From contig CP087990.1 in NCBI GenBank assembly GCA_021044545.1, positions 2,108,001-2,172,000 on the forward strand: 64,000 nt of DNA, in the 5' to 3' direction. Under the pieces are notes generated by a model. That model saw nothing but the letters and a program-made list of their open reading frames with translations. It was not told where the DNA came from and ran no database searches. The number at the start of each line of letters is the position of its first letter. Within the stretch, counting starts at the first letter, position 1. A program made the translations under genes and the position numbers. This DNA is from Comamonadaceae bacterium M7527 (GTDB lineage Bacteria > Pseudomonadota > Gammaproteobacteria > Burkholderiales > Burkholderiaceae_C). Shown piece by piece: positions 53,914 to 63,932 of this stretch.

Positions 53914-55095
53914 TTAGGGCTTCAACGTCATGTACTCAGACACCACTTTCCAACGCTCGTTTTCCAGCACTGACAAGCGCGTGGCGTTGCTGCCCAAGCG
54001 CTTCTTGGGGCCAAACGTCATCTCGGCGCTGCCGAAGATGTCGGGTGGGATGGTCATGCTATCCATCACCTTGATGAAGCTGTCTGTGTTGAGGTTGGGG
54101 CCTGCCTTCTCTGCAGCAGCCAGGAATGAGTTGACCAGTGAGTAGCCGTAGGCAGAGAACACGGTTGGATCGTCATTGAATTGGGTCTTGTACTTTTGGG
54201 CCCAAAAACGAATGGGCTGTGAGGCGTCATCCAGGTAGGGGTTTTGTACAGACATGGCCGCATACAAGCCATTCATGGCTTTTCCGCCCAGCTTGTGTAT
54301 CAAGTCGGTGTAGGCGCCGCTTGAGCCCAAAAACACAGGGTTAAAGCCCAGGCGACGTGCCGTTGCAATGCCGCCAATGGTCTCGCGTATGAGTGTGCCC
54401 ATGACCACCATGTCGCACTTTTCCGAGGCCAACTTTTGCATTTGTGATGCAAAGTCTGTTGCGCCACGCTTGTACGAAGTGATCACGTCCAGCTTGCGAC
54501 CGATATCGGCCATGCCGTCTTTGGCGCCTTCTAGCACTTCAGTGCCAAAGTCGTCGTCTTGGTACATGGCGCACACCTTGGTGGCGTTTTTCTGTTGGGC
54601 CAGCATGGGGGCCGTAATGCGCATCTGGTCGTAGTAGGGTGCGGCAAATGCGTATTTCAGGCGGTGAAAGGGCTCGTACATTTGTCTCGCCGCGGTTACC
54701 GGGAAGAAGTTGATGACGTTTTTGGAAAACTGCACCGGCATGGCGGCCATGTTGGTGGCAGTACCGATGTGACCAAGCATGGCAAAAATCTTGTCTTGGT
54801 TGACCAGCTTTTGCGCAGCCAAGACCGCCTTTTTAGGGTCGTAGCCAGAGTCTTCAAACTTGAGTGTGATGGTGCGGCCGTTGATGCCGCCCAACTCGTT
54901 GGCTTCGTCTACGCGTTGCTGCATGCCTTGGCGAATCTGCTTGCCAAAGCCAGCGATAGGACCAGACAAGTCCTGGATGGAGCCCAGCACAATTTCGTTT
55001 TTGGTAACGCCTTGTGACGCCATGGCGCTAGAGGCAATAAGAGCCATGCTGGCGAGCATGGTGGCGTTTTTGCGCCAGGTTGTTTTACGGGTCAT
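53914..55095 (-). CDS. HAAT-family periplasmic substrate-binding protein (second operon)
   Basis: A 393-residue binding protein with a signal peptide (KNATMLASMALIASSAMAS). The type I periplasmic-binding fold starts EIVLGSIQDLSGPIAGFGKQ and continues with YDPKKAVLAAQKLVNQDKIFA and KCDMVVMGTLIRETIGGIA. The start at 55095 follows an AAGGAGA on the minus strand; the frame further upstream lacks a signal. It is the last gene of the second Liv operon. The closeness of an acyl-CoA ligase suggests an aromatic or aliphatic acid as ligand. Confidence 0.87.
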   Translation of the reverse strand: MTRKTTWRKNATMLASMALIASSAMASQGVTKNEIVLGSIQDLSGPIAGFGKQIRQGMQQRVDEANELGGINGRTITLKFEDSGYDPKKAVLAAQKLVNQDKIFAMLGHIGTATNMAAMPVQFSKNVINFFPVTAARQMYEPFHRLKYAFAAPYYDQMRITAPMLAQQKNATKVCAMYQDDDFGTEVLEGAKDGMADIGRKLDVITSYKRGATDFASQMQKLASEKCDMVVMGTLIRETIGGIATARRLGFNPVFLGSSGAYTDLIHKLGGKAMNGLYAAMSVQNPYLDDASQPIRFWAQKYKTQFNDDPTVFSAYGYSLVNSFLAAAEKAGPNLNTDSFIKVMDSMTIPPDIFGSAEMTFGPKKRLGSNATRLSVLENERWKVVSEYMTLKP

Positions 55096-55166
55096 ACGCG
55101 TTGTCTCCTTATGGGTGCGTGTTGTAAAAGCAGAAAAAAGTCGCAGTTGCAAGCTGGCGATGACGT

Positions 55167-57028
55167 TTATTGGTACATGGCTTCGATTTGAGCCGCGTAT
55201 TTCTCTTGTACCAATTTACGTTTGAGTTTCATGGTGGGCGTTAGCTCATCGTCTTCGGCGGTGAGCTGCGTTGCCAACAGGAAGAATTTTTTGATCTGTT
55301 CAACGCGCGCAAATTTGTTGTTCACCGCGTCAATTTCCTTTTTTATCAAGGCTTGTATGGGCTCAGCCCTGGTAAGGCTGGCGTAGTTGCTAAATGGCAC
55401 GTCGTTGTCCTGGGCAAATTTCTCTACGTTTTCCTGGTCAATCATGATGATGACCGTGAGGTAGGCCCTGGCGTCTCCAATCACAACGGCATCTGTCACA
55501 TAGGGGGAGAACTTCAACTCGTTTTCCCACTCGCTGGGCGTTACATTTTTACCGCCAGCTGTAATGATGATGTCTTTCATCCGGTCTGTGATCCGGAAAA
55601 ACCCGTCCTCATCCACAGAGCCCACATCGCCGGTTTTAAGCCAGCCGTCTTCGGTGAAGGTTTCTGCGGTTTTCTCGGGCAGGTTGAGGTAACCCATAAA
55701 GACGTTGTCACCCTTAACCAAAATTTCACCCGTGGCCTCGTCAATTTTGACTTGGTTGAAGTGACACGCGGGGCCTATGCTGCCTGGCTTGATGCGATCA
55801 ACTGAGTTGCCCGTAGACGCACCGCAGGTCTCTGTCATGCCCCATACCTCTAGCATGGGCACACCCAAACTCAAGTACCAGCGCACCAGGTCAGGTGAGA
55901 TAGGCGCCGCACCGGTGACGAGGAACCGCGCATTGTGAATGCCTATCAGGCGACGCACGTTGTTCAGTGCCAGCCAGCGTGCCAGGGTGAATTTGACTTT
56001 GAGGGCCATGCTCACTGGCTTGCCCGCCAATACCAGGTCGGCAATTTGCGCACCCACGCCAACGCCCCATGCATAGGTGATTTGCTGCAGCTTGCTGGAC
56101 TCTTTGATGGCGATCATCACTGCAGAGTAGAACTTTTCCCACACGCGTGGCACGGCTGTAAAAACGGTCGGTGCAATCTCGCGCACATTTTCAGGCACGG
56201 TTTCCGGGTTTTCTACAAAGTTCAGCACGCTGCCTGTGTACAACGAGAAGTACTCGCCGCCAATGCGCTCGGCAATGTGGCAAAGCGGCAAAAGCACATA
56301 CGCATACGCTGGTCGCTGGGCCACTGTGCAATGAGCGTGTTATAGCCGCGCACGCTGAATACCAGACCGTGGTTGCTGTGCATGCCGCCCTTGGGCTTTC
56401 CGGTGGTGCCCGAGGTGTACACCAAAATGGCCAAGTCGCCTGGCTTGACCGCTTCGGAGCGCGCTTTAACCACACCTGGGTGGGCGCTGCGGTGGGCCAC
56501 ACCTGCATCACGCAAGTCTTGCCAGCTCATGACTTGTGGATCGGCGAGCTTGCGCAAGCCCTTCATGTCCATCACCACAATTTTGAGCAAGTCAGGCAAC
56601 TGGTCACGCGTTTGCAAGACCTTGTCCAGCTGCTCTTCGTCTTCAACAATCAGTACGCGGGTCTTTGAGTCTGCGCACAAATATCGCACCTGTTCAGCCG
56701 CATCGGTGGGGTAAATGCCATTGCACACGCCGCCGGCGCATAACACCGCCAAGTCGCCCAGCACCCATTTCACCTGGGTGTTGGCCAAAATAGACACGCA
56801 AGCCTTGGGCTCCAGCCCAATAGATACCAGGCCATGGGCCAGTAGCTCAACCTCTTCACCCGCATGGGCCCATGTCCAGCTGTTCCAAATGCCCAGGTCT
56901 TTTTCGCGCAGCCATGTGTTGTTGGCGCGTTGTGCCACGGCGTTCCAGAACAGGGCTGGGATGGTGTCGCCTTCCAGCACGATGTCATGACAGGGTGCGT
57001 TGGCTTGGGTGTTCCACAAGTTGCTCAT
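55167..57028 (-). CDS. Long-chain acyl-CoA synthetase (AMP-forming), frameshifted as read
   Basis: An acyl-activating enzyme that makes acyl-CoA from a carboxylic acid, ATP and CoA. The first frame (from 57028) carries the N-terminal domain and the P-loop AILVYTSGTTGKPKGGMH. The second carries GVPMLEVWGMTETCGAST, KTGDVGSVDEDGFFRITDR and the C-terminal KNVTPSEWENELKF. The switch falls at 56290-56293, where the coding strand has T4; five T would keep LPLCHIAERIGGEYF in frame. Repaired length about 620 residues. One T missing from a homopolymer in a well-conserved gene suggests sequence error. It sits inside the Liv operon, between livF and the binding protein. Confidence 0.88.
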
Positions 57029-57087
57029 AAGTCTTTTTGCTTGGTCGTTACTGGGCTTTAAGGGGTGTGGCTGGCGCGTGCGCAGGC

Positions 57088-57876
57088 TTAGCGCCAGTTT
57101 TTCTTTTTCTTCCAGCGTCGTTCTTCACGCACACCGGCTTCTTTCAAGCCCAGGTAAAACTCTTTGATATCGTCTTTTTCGCGCAAGTTGGCGCAGGTGT
57201 CCTCCATCACAATGCGGCCGTTTTCAAGCACGTAGCCATAGTCGGCTGCGTTGAGTGCCATATTGGCGTTTTGCTCAACCAGCAAAATGGTGGTGCCGCG
57301 GTCGCGGTTGATCTTGACGACAATCTCGAAAATTTCTTTGGTGAGTTTGGGCGACAGTCCCAGGCTGGGCTCGTCCAGCAATATCAGGTCGGGGTTGGCC
57401 ATGAGTGCGCGTGAAATAGCCAGCATTTGCTGTTGGCCACCCGAGAGCAAGCCCGCGTCCTGCGTGGCGCGCTCGCGCAATATGGGGAAGTAGTTGAACA
57501 CGGTCTCAAGGTCGCGCGCCACGCCGTCCTTGTCGGTGCGCGTGAAGGCCCCCATCAACAAGTTGTCGCGAATCGACAGCAGTGGAAATACCTCGCGCCC
57601 TTCAGGCACATGGCACAAACCGCTTTGCACAATAAAGGCGGGGTCTTTGGCCGTGATGGACTCACCTTTGAAGGTAATAGAGCCTTTGCGCGGATCAATA
57701 ATGCCCGAGATGGTTTTAAGAATAGTCGTTTTGCCCGCACCATTTGAGCCCAGTACCGTTGCAATTTCGCCCCGGCGTACTTGCAGGCTCACACCCCTGA
57801 TGGCTTTAATGGGGCCGTAGGCGCTCTCAACGTTGAGCAGCTGCAACACGGCGTCGTCTGATACCGGTACGCTCAT
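57088..57876 (-). CDS. HAAT-family ABC transporter ATPase LivF-like (second operon)
   Basis: A 262-residue ATPase with Walker A GSNGAGKTT, signature LLSGGQQQMLAISRAL, Walker B LILLDEPSLGLSP and the LivF block ILLVEQNANMALNAADYGYV. It is longer than usual by a C-terminal basic tail (ERRWKKKKNWR). The start overlaps the livG stop by 4 bp (ATGA), showing coupled translation. It is followed by the acyl-CoA ligase. Confidence 0.9.
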   Translation of the reverse strand: MSVPVSDDAVLQLLNVESAYGPIKAIRGVSLQVRRGEIATVLGSNGAGKTTILKTISGIIDPRKGSITFKGESITAKDPAFIVQSGLCHVPEGREVFPLLSIRDNLLMGAFTRTDKDGVARDLETVFNYFPILRERATQDAGLLSGGQQQMLAISRALMANPDLILLDEPSLGLSPKLTKEIFEIVVKINRDRGTTILLVEQNANMALNAADYGYVLENGRIVMEDTCANLREKDDIKEFYLGLKEAGVREERRWKKKKNWR

Positions 57877-58766
57877 GACGGCTCTCCTGAAGATGCGGTG
57901 TGTGCATTGGCGTTGGGCCCATTTCGGCGCAAGCCTGATACATCGTCTACGGTGCCCAAATAAGCCTCAATCACGCCGGGGTGGGTCTGTACCTCGCGCG
58001 GCGTGCCGCTGGCCAGTTCTGCGCCTTGTGCCATGGCCAGGACGCGGTCAGACACTTTAGAGACCAAGGTCATGTCGTGTTCAACCATCAGCACGGTAAT
58101 GCCCAGCTCTTGCTGAATGTCACCAATCCAAAACGCCATGTCTTCGGTTTCTTCAACGTTCAAGCCAGATGACGGCTCGTCCAGCAGCAGCAGCTCTGGC
58201 TCTGTACAAAGGGCGCGGGCCAGCTCTACCACTTTGCGCACGCCATAGGGCAAGCCTGCTACCAGTGTGTCGCGGTAGTGCTGCAAGTCGAGTAGCTCAA
58301 TGACTTGCTCAATTTTGTAGCGCGACTCGATTTCTGCTGTGCGCACGCTCTTGGTAAAGAATGTCTCTGCCCAAAAACCCGTGCGCTTGTGGGTGTGCCT
58401 GCCAATGAGCAGGTTTTGCAACACCGAGGCGTGTTCAAACAGCTCAATATTCTGGAAGGTGCGCGCAATGCCCATACTCGCCACCTTGTGTGCTGGCTGG
58501 CTGGTCAGCATGCATTGCTGATGGCGCCCGAAGTATTCAATTTCTCCGGCAGTTGGCGTGTAGATGCGGCTGATGAGGTTGAACACCGTTGTTTTGCCCG
58601 CGCCGTTAGGTCCAATGAGGGTGAACACCTCGCCGCGCTTCACATCAAAGCTCACGTTGTCTACGGCAACCACGCCACCAAAGCGCACGCTTAAGTTGCG
58701 CGCTGACATCAAGATATCGTCGCCAGTGGCCATTTGTTGGTGTGGGTTTGAAGTTGTATCTGTCAT
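57873..58766 (-). CDS. HAAT-family ABC transporter ATPase LivG-like (second operon)
   Basis: A 297-residue ATPase with Walker A GPNGAGKTTVFNL, a variant signature LVAGLPYGVRKVVELARAL, Walker B LLLLDEPSSGLNVEETED and VLMVEHDMTLVSKVSDRVLA. The family-typical LivG variant signature and extra C-terminal segment are present. It pairs with LivF and lies 7 bp from the LivM-like gene. Confidence 0.9.
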   Translation of the reverse strand: MTDTTSNPHQQMATGDDILMSARNLSVRFGGVVAVDNVSFDVKRGEVFTLIGPNGAGKTTVFNLISRIYTPTAGEIEYFGRHQQCMLTSQPAHKVASMGIARTFQNIELFEHASVLQNLLIGRHTHKRTGFWAETFFTKSVRTAEIESRYKIEQVIELLDLQHYRDTLVAGLPYGVRKVVELARALCTEPELLLLDEPSSGLNVEETEDMAFWIGDIQQELGITVLMVEHDMTLVSKVSDRVLAMAQGAELASGTPREVQTHPGVIEAYLGTVDDVSGLRRNGPNANAHTASSGEPS

Positions 58767-58773
58767 GTGGTGC

Positions 58774-59850
58774 TCACTTCAAACGGTCAGATTTCTGGAA
58801 GCTCTTTTGGCGCTTGAACATCCCCCGTCTGTAGAAAGGAAACAACTGGAAGTAGGTGCGAATCTTGAGCCACCGTCCGTACAACCCCATGGGCTCGAAT
58901 AAGACAAACCCCACCAAAAACATGCCGTAAACGGCAGCTGTGAGGCCGGGCGCCTGGGCAATGCTGTCAGGCAGGTAGTCTTTGCCCAGGGCAATCATCT
59001 GTGGCATGGAGATGAGGAAGATGGCGCCAAAAAACGCTCCATGTACAGAGCCCAGGCCACCAATCACCACCATGAGTAGCAAGTCGATAGACTGGATGAT
59101 GCTGAATTGGTCTGGCGTTAAAAATTGAATTTTGTGTGCGTACAAGGCGCCGCCAATACCGGCCAATGCAGCAGAAATGGCAAACGACAGCGTTTTGTAG
59201 CTGGCCAGGTGAATGCCCATGCTTTGGGCGGAAATTTCAGAGTCGCGTATGGCGACAAAGGCGCGTCCGGTCGGTGAGCGCAGCAAATTGAGTACGCCCA
59301 AGGTTGCCAGCACGGTGATGGCCAGACAGATGAAGTAAAAACCACCTGCGGTGTCTATGGTGGTGCCCAAAAACTCGGGCGCGTTCACAAACAAGCCAGA
59401 GTTGCCGCCTGTCATGTGTTCCCAGCGGGCAAAGACCTCTTCCAGGATAAAGCCCAACGCCAGCGTGGCCATGCCCAGGTAAATGCCCTTGACCCGCAGC
59501 GCCGGCATCGCCACCACCACGCCCACCAAGGCCGACAGCGATGCTGCGCCCAATAGGGCCAACGTAAAAGGCACACCTGCGTTCACCAAGATAGCTTGCG
59601 TGTAAGCGCCAACGCCCAAAAACGCTGCATGGCCCAACGAGAACAGACCTGTAAAACCAGCCAGCACCATCAGGCCCAGTCCCACAATGGCGTAGATCAG
59701 GATAAATGACAACTGGGCCAGCCAGTACTCGTCAAACAACCAGGGGGCCATGACCAACAACACGCCAAGTGAGCTGTACCAAAAGACGTGGCCGCTGTGT
59801 TTGGCCAAGCGTATGTCCTGGTCGTAGTCTGTTTTAAATAGAAAGCGCAT
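58774..59850 (-). CDS. HAAT-family ABC transporter permease LivM-like (second operon)
   Basis: A 358-residue membrane protein with about ten hydrophobic segments. Family blocks are GLFSLGHAAFLGVGAYTQAI, the LRVKGIYLGMATLALGFILE loop and ALAGIGGALYAHKIQFLTPD. The C-terminal cytoplasmic tail is long and basic. It forms the channel with LivH, 56 bp upstream. Confidence 0.9.
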   Translation of the reverse strand: MRFLFKTDYDQDIRLAKHSGHVFWYSSLGVLLVMAPWLFDEYWLAQLSFILIYAIVGLGLMVLAGFTGLFSLGHAAFLGVGAYTQAILVNAGVPFTLALLGAASLSALVGVVVAMPALRVKGIYLGMATLALGFILEEVFARWEHMTGGNSGLFVNAPEFLGTTIDTAGGFYFICLAITVLATLGVLNLLRSPTGRAFVAIRDSEISAQSMGIHLASYKTLSFAISAALAGIGGALYAHKIQFLTPDQFSIIQSIDLLLMVVIGGLGSVHGAFFGAIFLISMPQMIALGKDYLPDSIAQAPGLTAAVYGMFLVGFVLFEPMGLYGRWLKIRTYFQLFPFYRRGMFKRQKSFQKSDRLK

Positions 59851-59906
59851 GGGCGAGTCGTTTTTAAATGGGGGTTATCAGGGGCGAGGGCAGGGCGCTG
59901 GTGTGC

Positions 59907-60782
59907 CTACACCTTTTTACGCAGCTGTTCGCCAAACAAACCGTTGGGTTTGAGTACCAGCATGAGTAACACCACGATGTAGGGCGCAATGTCTTTAAAG
60001 CCTTCGGCCAGGTAAAAACCTGCCATGGCCTCAACCAGGCCAATAATCAAGCCACCCACAATGGCCCCTGGCAAGCTGCCAAAACCACCTACCACTGCCG
60101 CTGGAAACGCCTTGAGACCAATAAAGCCCATGTTGGCGTGTACAAAGGTAATGGGGGCCAGCAACAGGCCAGCAATGGCAGCCACCGCAGCGGCCAAGCC
60201 CCATACCAGACCATTGATGCGCTTGACCGGTATGCCCATGTAGTAGGCGGCCAGCTGGTTTTGAGACGCGGCCTGCATGGCAATGCCCAGCTTGGAATAC
60301 TTGAACAGAGCAAACAAGGCGGCACACAACAAGCCTGTGCAGCCAATCACCACCAGCTGCTCTGCGCCAATAACCAGGTCGCCGATATTGAACACCTCGT
60401 TGGCATACGGTGCATCCAGCGTATGGGTCTCGGTGCCAATGACGGGAATCATGGTGATGAGGCCGCGCAGAATGTAGCCCACGCCTATGGTGAGCATGAC
60501 GATAGAGAATGCGGGCTGGCCCAAAATAGGCCTGATCACCAAGCGCTCAAGGCTGTAACCAAACAAGGCCATGCCAATGACGGCGCTGAGGCCAGCCAGC
60601 CAAAACGGAAAGCCCAGCGCACTCATGGCAATAAAGCCGCCAAACGCGCCCACCATCATCAAGTCGCCCTGGGCAAAACTAACGGTTTCTGTGGCCTTGT
60701 AAATCAGCACAAAGCCAAGAGCAATCAGGCCGTAAATACAGCCCTGCGCAATGCCGCTGATTAAGAGTTGCAAAAAGTCCAA
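59907..60782 (-). CDS. HAAT-family ABC transporter permease LivH-like (second operon)
   Basis: A 291-residue permease with the LivH start GIAQGCIYGLIALGFVLIYK and AVVGGFGSLPGAIVGGLIIG near the C-terminus, with about eight hydrophobic segments. It is the first gene of the second Liv operon (livH-livM-livG-livF-ligase-binding protein), with 183 bp of upstream DNA before the divergent DsrE-like gene. Confidence 0.9.
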   Translation of the reverse strand: MDFLQLLISGIAQGCIYGLIALGFVLIYKATETVSFAQGDLMMVGAFGGFIAMSALGFPFWLAGLSAVIGMALFGYSLERLVIRPILGQPAFSIVMLTIGVGYILRGLITMIPVIGTETHTLDAPYANEVFNIGDLVIGAEQLVVIGCTGLLCAALFALFKYSKLGIAMQAASQNQLAAYYMGIPVKRINGLVWGLAAAVAAIAGLLLAPITFVHANMGFIGLKAFPAAVVGGFGSLPGAIVGGLIIGLVEAMAGFYLAEGFKDIAPYIVVLLMLVLKPNGLFGEQLRKKV

Positions 60783-60965
60783 GATGAGCCCTCTGTGCTG
60801 TTGCGTGTGCTGGTGGGAGCGAAAATTAATGTGTGCGCAAGCCTAAAGCTTGCGTGTATTCTTGACACTTGGGGTTGGCCCTATGACTTGTCGCCTAGGT
60901 TCCAAACCACATCGCAACACCATGAATAACCTCATAATTTGTGAGGATAACTACCAACAAGGGGG

Positions 60966-61451
60966 ATGCCTATGAGCAGCAAAAGAAACAGTCTCAAAGT
61001 CGCCGCTTTAGCGCTATTGGGCGGCGTGTTTGCGTCCGCGCAGAAGGCAGGCGCAGCGGATGACGCGATGCGCTTTCCGGGGGACCCTCCACAGCACAAA
61101 ATGGTTTACCAGGTGAACCAGGCCGAGCCCGAGTACATAGAGCACATCCTGTCATCACTGCGCGCAATGGTCGTGAAGTACGGTGACAACGTGGCCTTGG
61201 CCGTGGTGGCGTTTGGCCCCGGCATTCATTTGCTGGCCACAAAGCCTGAGCGCCCCATTGCAGACCAAGCCCGCGCGCGCATTGTGAGCTTTGCCAAAGA
61301 CTATGGTGTAGAGCTTGTGGCCTGCGGCAACACACTAACAAGTCTGGGTTGGGGTGCTGATCGCATCATTTCCGAGGCAAGAATAGAGACAGTTGGGGCT
61401 GCGGCGTTGATGGAGCTGCAAGAGAAAGGGTATGCGTATATTGCCTGGTAA
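60966..61451 (+). CDS. Exported DsrE-family protein
   Basis: A 161-residue protein with a signal peptide (LKVAALALLGGVFASAQKAG). The mature domain matches DsrE/DsrF-like sulfur-relay proteins: KMVYQVNQAEPEYIEHILSS, VALAVVAFGPGIHLLA, and a Cys in GVELVACGNTLTSLGW, the position of the sulfur-carrying Cys in the family. ATGs at 60966 and 60972 are both possible starts. Periplasmic DsrE proteins are of unknown function, linked to sulfur chemistry by homology only. Divergent from the second Liv operon. Confidence 0.82.
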   Translation: MPMSSKRNSLKVAALALLGGVFASAQKAGAADDAMRFPGDPPQHKMVYQVNQAEPEYIEHILSSLRAMVVKYGDNVALAVVAFGPGIHLLATKPERPIADQARARIVSFAKDYGVELVACGNTLTSLGWGADRIISEARIETVGAAALMELQEKGYAYIAW

Positions 61452-61519
61452 CCAGGCGCTGTGAACGCCTGTTCGCCAACCTGTCTCAACTGCCATGCTG
61501 TCGGAGTGCCCAACGCCGA

Positions 61520-61939
61520 TTAGCGCGCAATAGGCGTTGGCCGACCGTGGTCATCAATAGCCACATAAGTCAGCGTGGCTTGTGTGACTTTGACAAATTG
61601 CCCTTGCGACCTGAACCGCTCTGCAAAACACTCCACCACCACACTGATGGATGTGTTGCCTATGCGGTCAATGCGGGCGTAAAAACTCAAAATATCGCCT
61701 ACGCGCACTGGTTGCTTGAAGATGAACTCGTTCACCGCCACGGTGGCCATGCGGCCTTTGACCACGCGCGCTGGCAGCACAGAGCCTGCCAAGTCCACTT
61801 GCGCCATCACCCAGCCGCCAAAAATATCGCCGTTGGCGTTGCAGTCGGCGGGCATGGGAATAACCTTTAGCACCAGCTCTTGGTTGGTGGGCAGCTCGGT
61901 TACGAGGTTGCCGTTGGCGGCGCGGGAGTCGTCTGTCAT
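61520..61939 (-). CDS. yciA: Acyl-CoA thioesterase (YciA-like, hotdog fold)
   Basis: A 139-residue hotdog thioesterase. The catalytic segment NANGDIFGGWVMAQVDLAGS carries the conserved Asp-Ile-Phe-Gly-Gly-Trp pattern of YciA, and IFKQPVRVGDILSFYARI is the second family block. It hydrolyses short- and medium-chain acyl-CoA in the cytoplasm and may recycle CoA under acyl-CoA overload. Length is typical. Divergent from the Atm1-like exporter gene, with 68 bp between. Confidence 0.9.
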   Translation of the reverse strand: MTDDSRAANGNLVTELPTNQELVLKVIPMPADCNANGDIFGGWVMAQVDLAGSVLPARVVKGRMATVAVNEFIFKQPVRVGDILSFYARIDRIGNTSISVVVECFAERFRSQGQFVKVTQATLTYVAIDDHGRPTPIAR

Positions 61940-62007
61940 AGGGTTCGGATCGGTTGCGGTTAAGGGTAGCAGCCCCGCAGTTTAGGTCATCGCAGACAAT
62001 AGCCACC

Positions 62008-63923
62008 ATGCGCCATATGTCCTCTCCATCAGCCGCGGCCAATCAGGCCGCCGGTCAAGCCCAAACTGCCACAGACAAACCACACCGCTCAGACTGGCAA
62101 ACCCTCGGCAAGTTGCTGCCATACCTGTGGCAATACAAGTGGCGCGTGTTGCTTGCGCTGGGTTTTATGGTGGGTGCCAAGGCTGCCAACGTGAGTGTGC
62201 CGCTGCTGCTGAAGCAGCTGGTAGACGCCATGACCATTGACCCGCAGGCGCCCCTGGATACGGCTCAGGCCTTGTTGGTGGTGCCTGTTGGTTTGTTGTG
62301 GCTTACGGCTTGCTGCGTTTGTCCACCTCGCTGTTTACAGAGCTGCGCGAACTGGTGTTTGCCAAAGCCACCGAGGGGGCAACCCGTCACATAGCGCTGC
62401 AAGTGTTTGAGCACTTGCATGGCCTGAGCCTGCGTTTTCATCTGGCCCGGCAAACCGGTGGTATGACGCGCGACATTGAGCGCGGTACGCGCAGCGTGCA
62501 GTCGCTAATCTCTTATTCCCTTTACAGCATAGTGCCCACACTCATTGAGGTGGCCATGGTGCTTAGTATTCTGGGCACCCAGTTTGACGCCGGCTATGTC
62601 TGGATAACGGTGCTGGCCCTGGTGCTCTATGTGGGCTTTACCGTGGTGGTGACTGAATGGCGCACCAAGTTTAGACGTGCGTTGAACGAGGCTGACTCTG
62701 TGGCGCATTCGCGCGCAATTGATGCGTTACTGAATTACGAGACAGTGAAGTACTTCAACAACGAAGGTTTTGAGGCCAACCGTTACAACGACAACCTGGA
62801 GCAGTTGCGTCTGATTCGCATCAAAAGCCAAACGACGCTAAGTGCCTTGAACGCCGGGCAGCAAGTCATTATTGCAACGGCCTTGGTCTCCATGTTGTGG
62901 CGCGCCACGCAAGGTGTGGTGGATGGCACGCTGACGCTGGGCGACTTGGTCATGGTGAACGCCTTCATGATTCAGCTGTACATACCGCTGGGCTTTTTAG
63001 GCGTGCTGTACCGGGAAATCAAGCAAAGTCTCACAGACCTGGACAAGATGTTTGTGCTGTTGGAGCGTGAGCGAGAAATTGCAGACAAGCCCGGCGCGCA
63101 AACCCTGCAGCTGGACCACCCCGCAGATGTTCGCTTTGACGCCGTGAGCTTTTGCTATGAGGCCAACCGGCCCATATTGCACAACGTCGATATTCACATA
63201 CCGGCGGGTAAAACAGTGGCCGTTGTTGGGCCGTCCGGCTCTGGCAAGTCAACCTTGGCCAGGCTTTTGTACCGCTTTTATGACGTGACGTCAGGTGCTG
63301 TGCGCGTGAACGGCATAGACGTGCGCGATTTGGCGCAGCTAAGCTTGCGCCAGCATGTGGGCATAGTGCCGCAAGACACGGTGTTGTTCAACGACAGCAT
63401 CGCCTACAACATTCGCTACGGGCGTACCAGCGCCACCATGGAAGACGTCATCACGGCGGCCAAAGCCGCACGCATACACGGCTTTATTGAGAGCCTGCCC
63501 CAGGGCTATGACACGCCAGTGGGTGAGCGCGGCTTGAAGCTATCTGGCGGTGAAAAGCAGCGTGTGGCCATTGCGCGCACCTTGCTCAAAAACCCACCCA
63601 TACTCATATTTGACGAGGCCACCTCAGCGCTGGACTCCACCAACGAGCGCGCCATTCAAGCTGAAATTCGTCTGGCTGCGCGGCATAAGACATCGCTGGT
63701 GATTGCCCACCGTTTGTCGACGGTGGTGCATGCGCACGAGATTGTGGTGTTAGACGGTGGGCGCGTGGTAGAGCGCGGCCGCCACGCTGATTTGCTGCAA
63801 GCCGGTGGCGCTTACGCGCGTATGTGGGCCTTGCAGCAAGAAGACAAACAAGAGGGCAAGCAGGAAGGCAGACTGGAAGGTCAACAAGAGGGCCCAACCG
63901 ATGGCGAGCCAGCCGCTACATAA
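62008..63923 (+). CDS. Atm1-type ABC exporter (fused permease-ATPase), frameshifted as read
   Basis: A half-size ABC exporter: N-terminal membrane domain (WRVLLALGFMVGAKAANVSVP) and C-terminal ATPase with Walker A VVGPSGSGKSTLARLL, GIVPQDTVLFNDSIAYNIRY, signature KLSGGEKQRVAIARTL and Walker B ILIFDEATSALDS. The Atm1/HMT1 group exports glutathione-sulfur or metal conjugates. The first frame fails near 62296-62302, where one base appears missing in TTGTTGTGG, and continues in the -1 frame (AYGLLRLSTSLFTELREL). Start either ATG 62008 or 62017. Repaired length about 638 residues, including a repetitive Glu/Gly/Gln-rich C-terminal tail (EGKQEGRLEGQQEG). Confidence 0.87.
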
Positions 63924-63932
63924 TCACCCTCT

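Noticed and set aside
60837..60855. CGCAAGC/GCTTGCG hairpin upstream of the DsrE-like gene as a terminator
   Set aside because: It is only a 7-bp stem without a T-run and lies in a divergent promoter region; function unclear.
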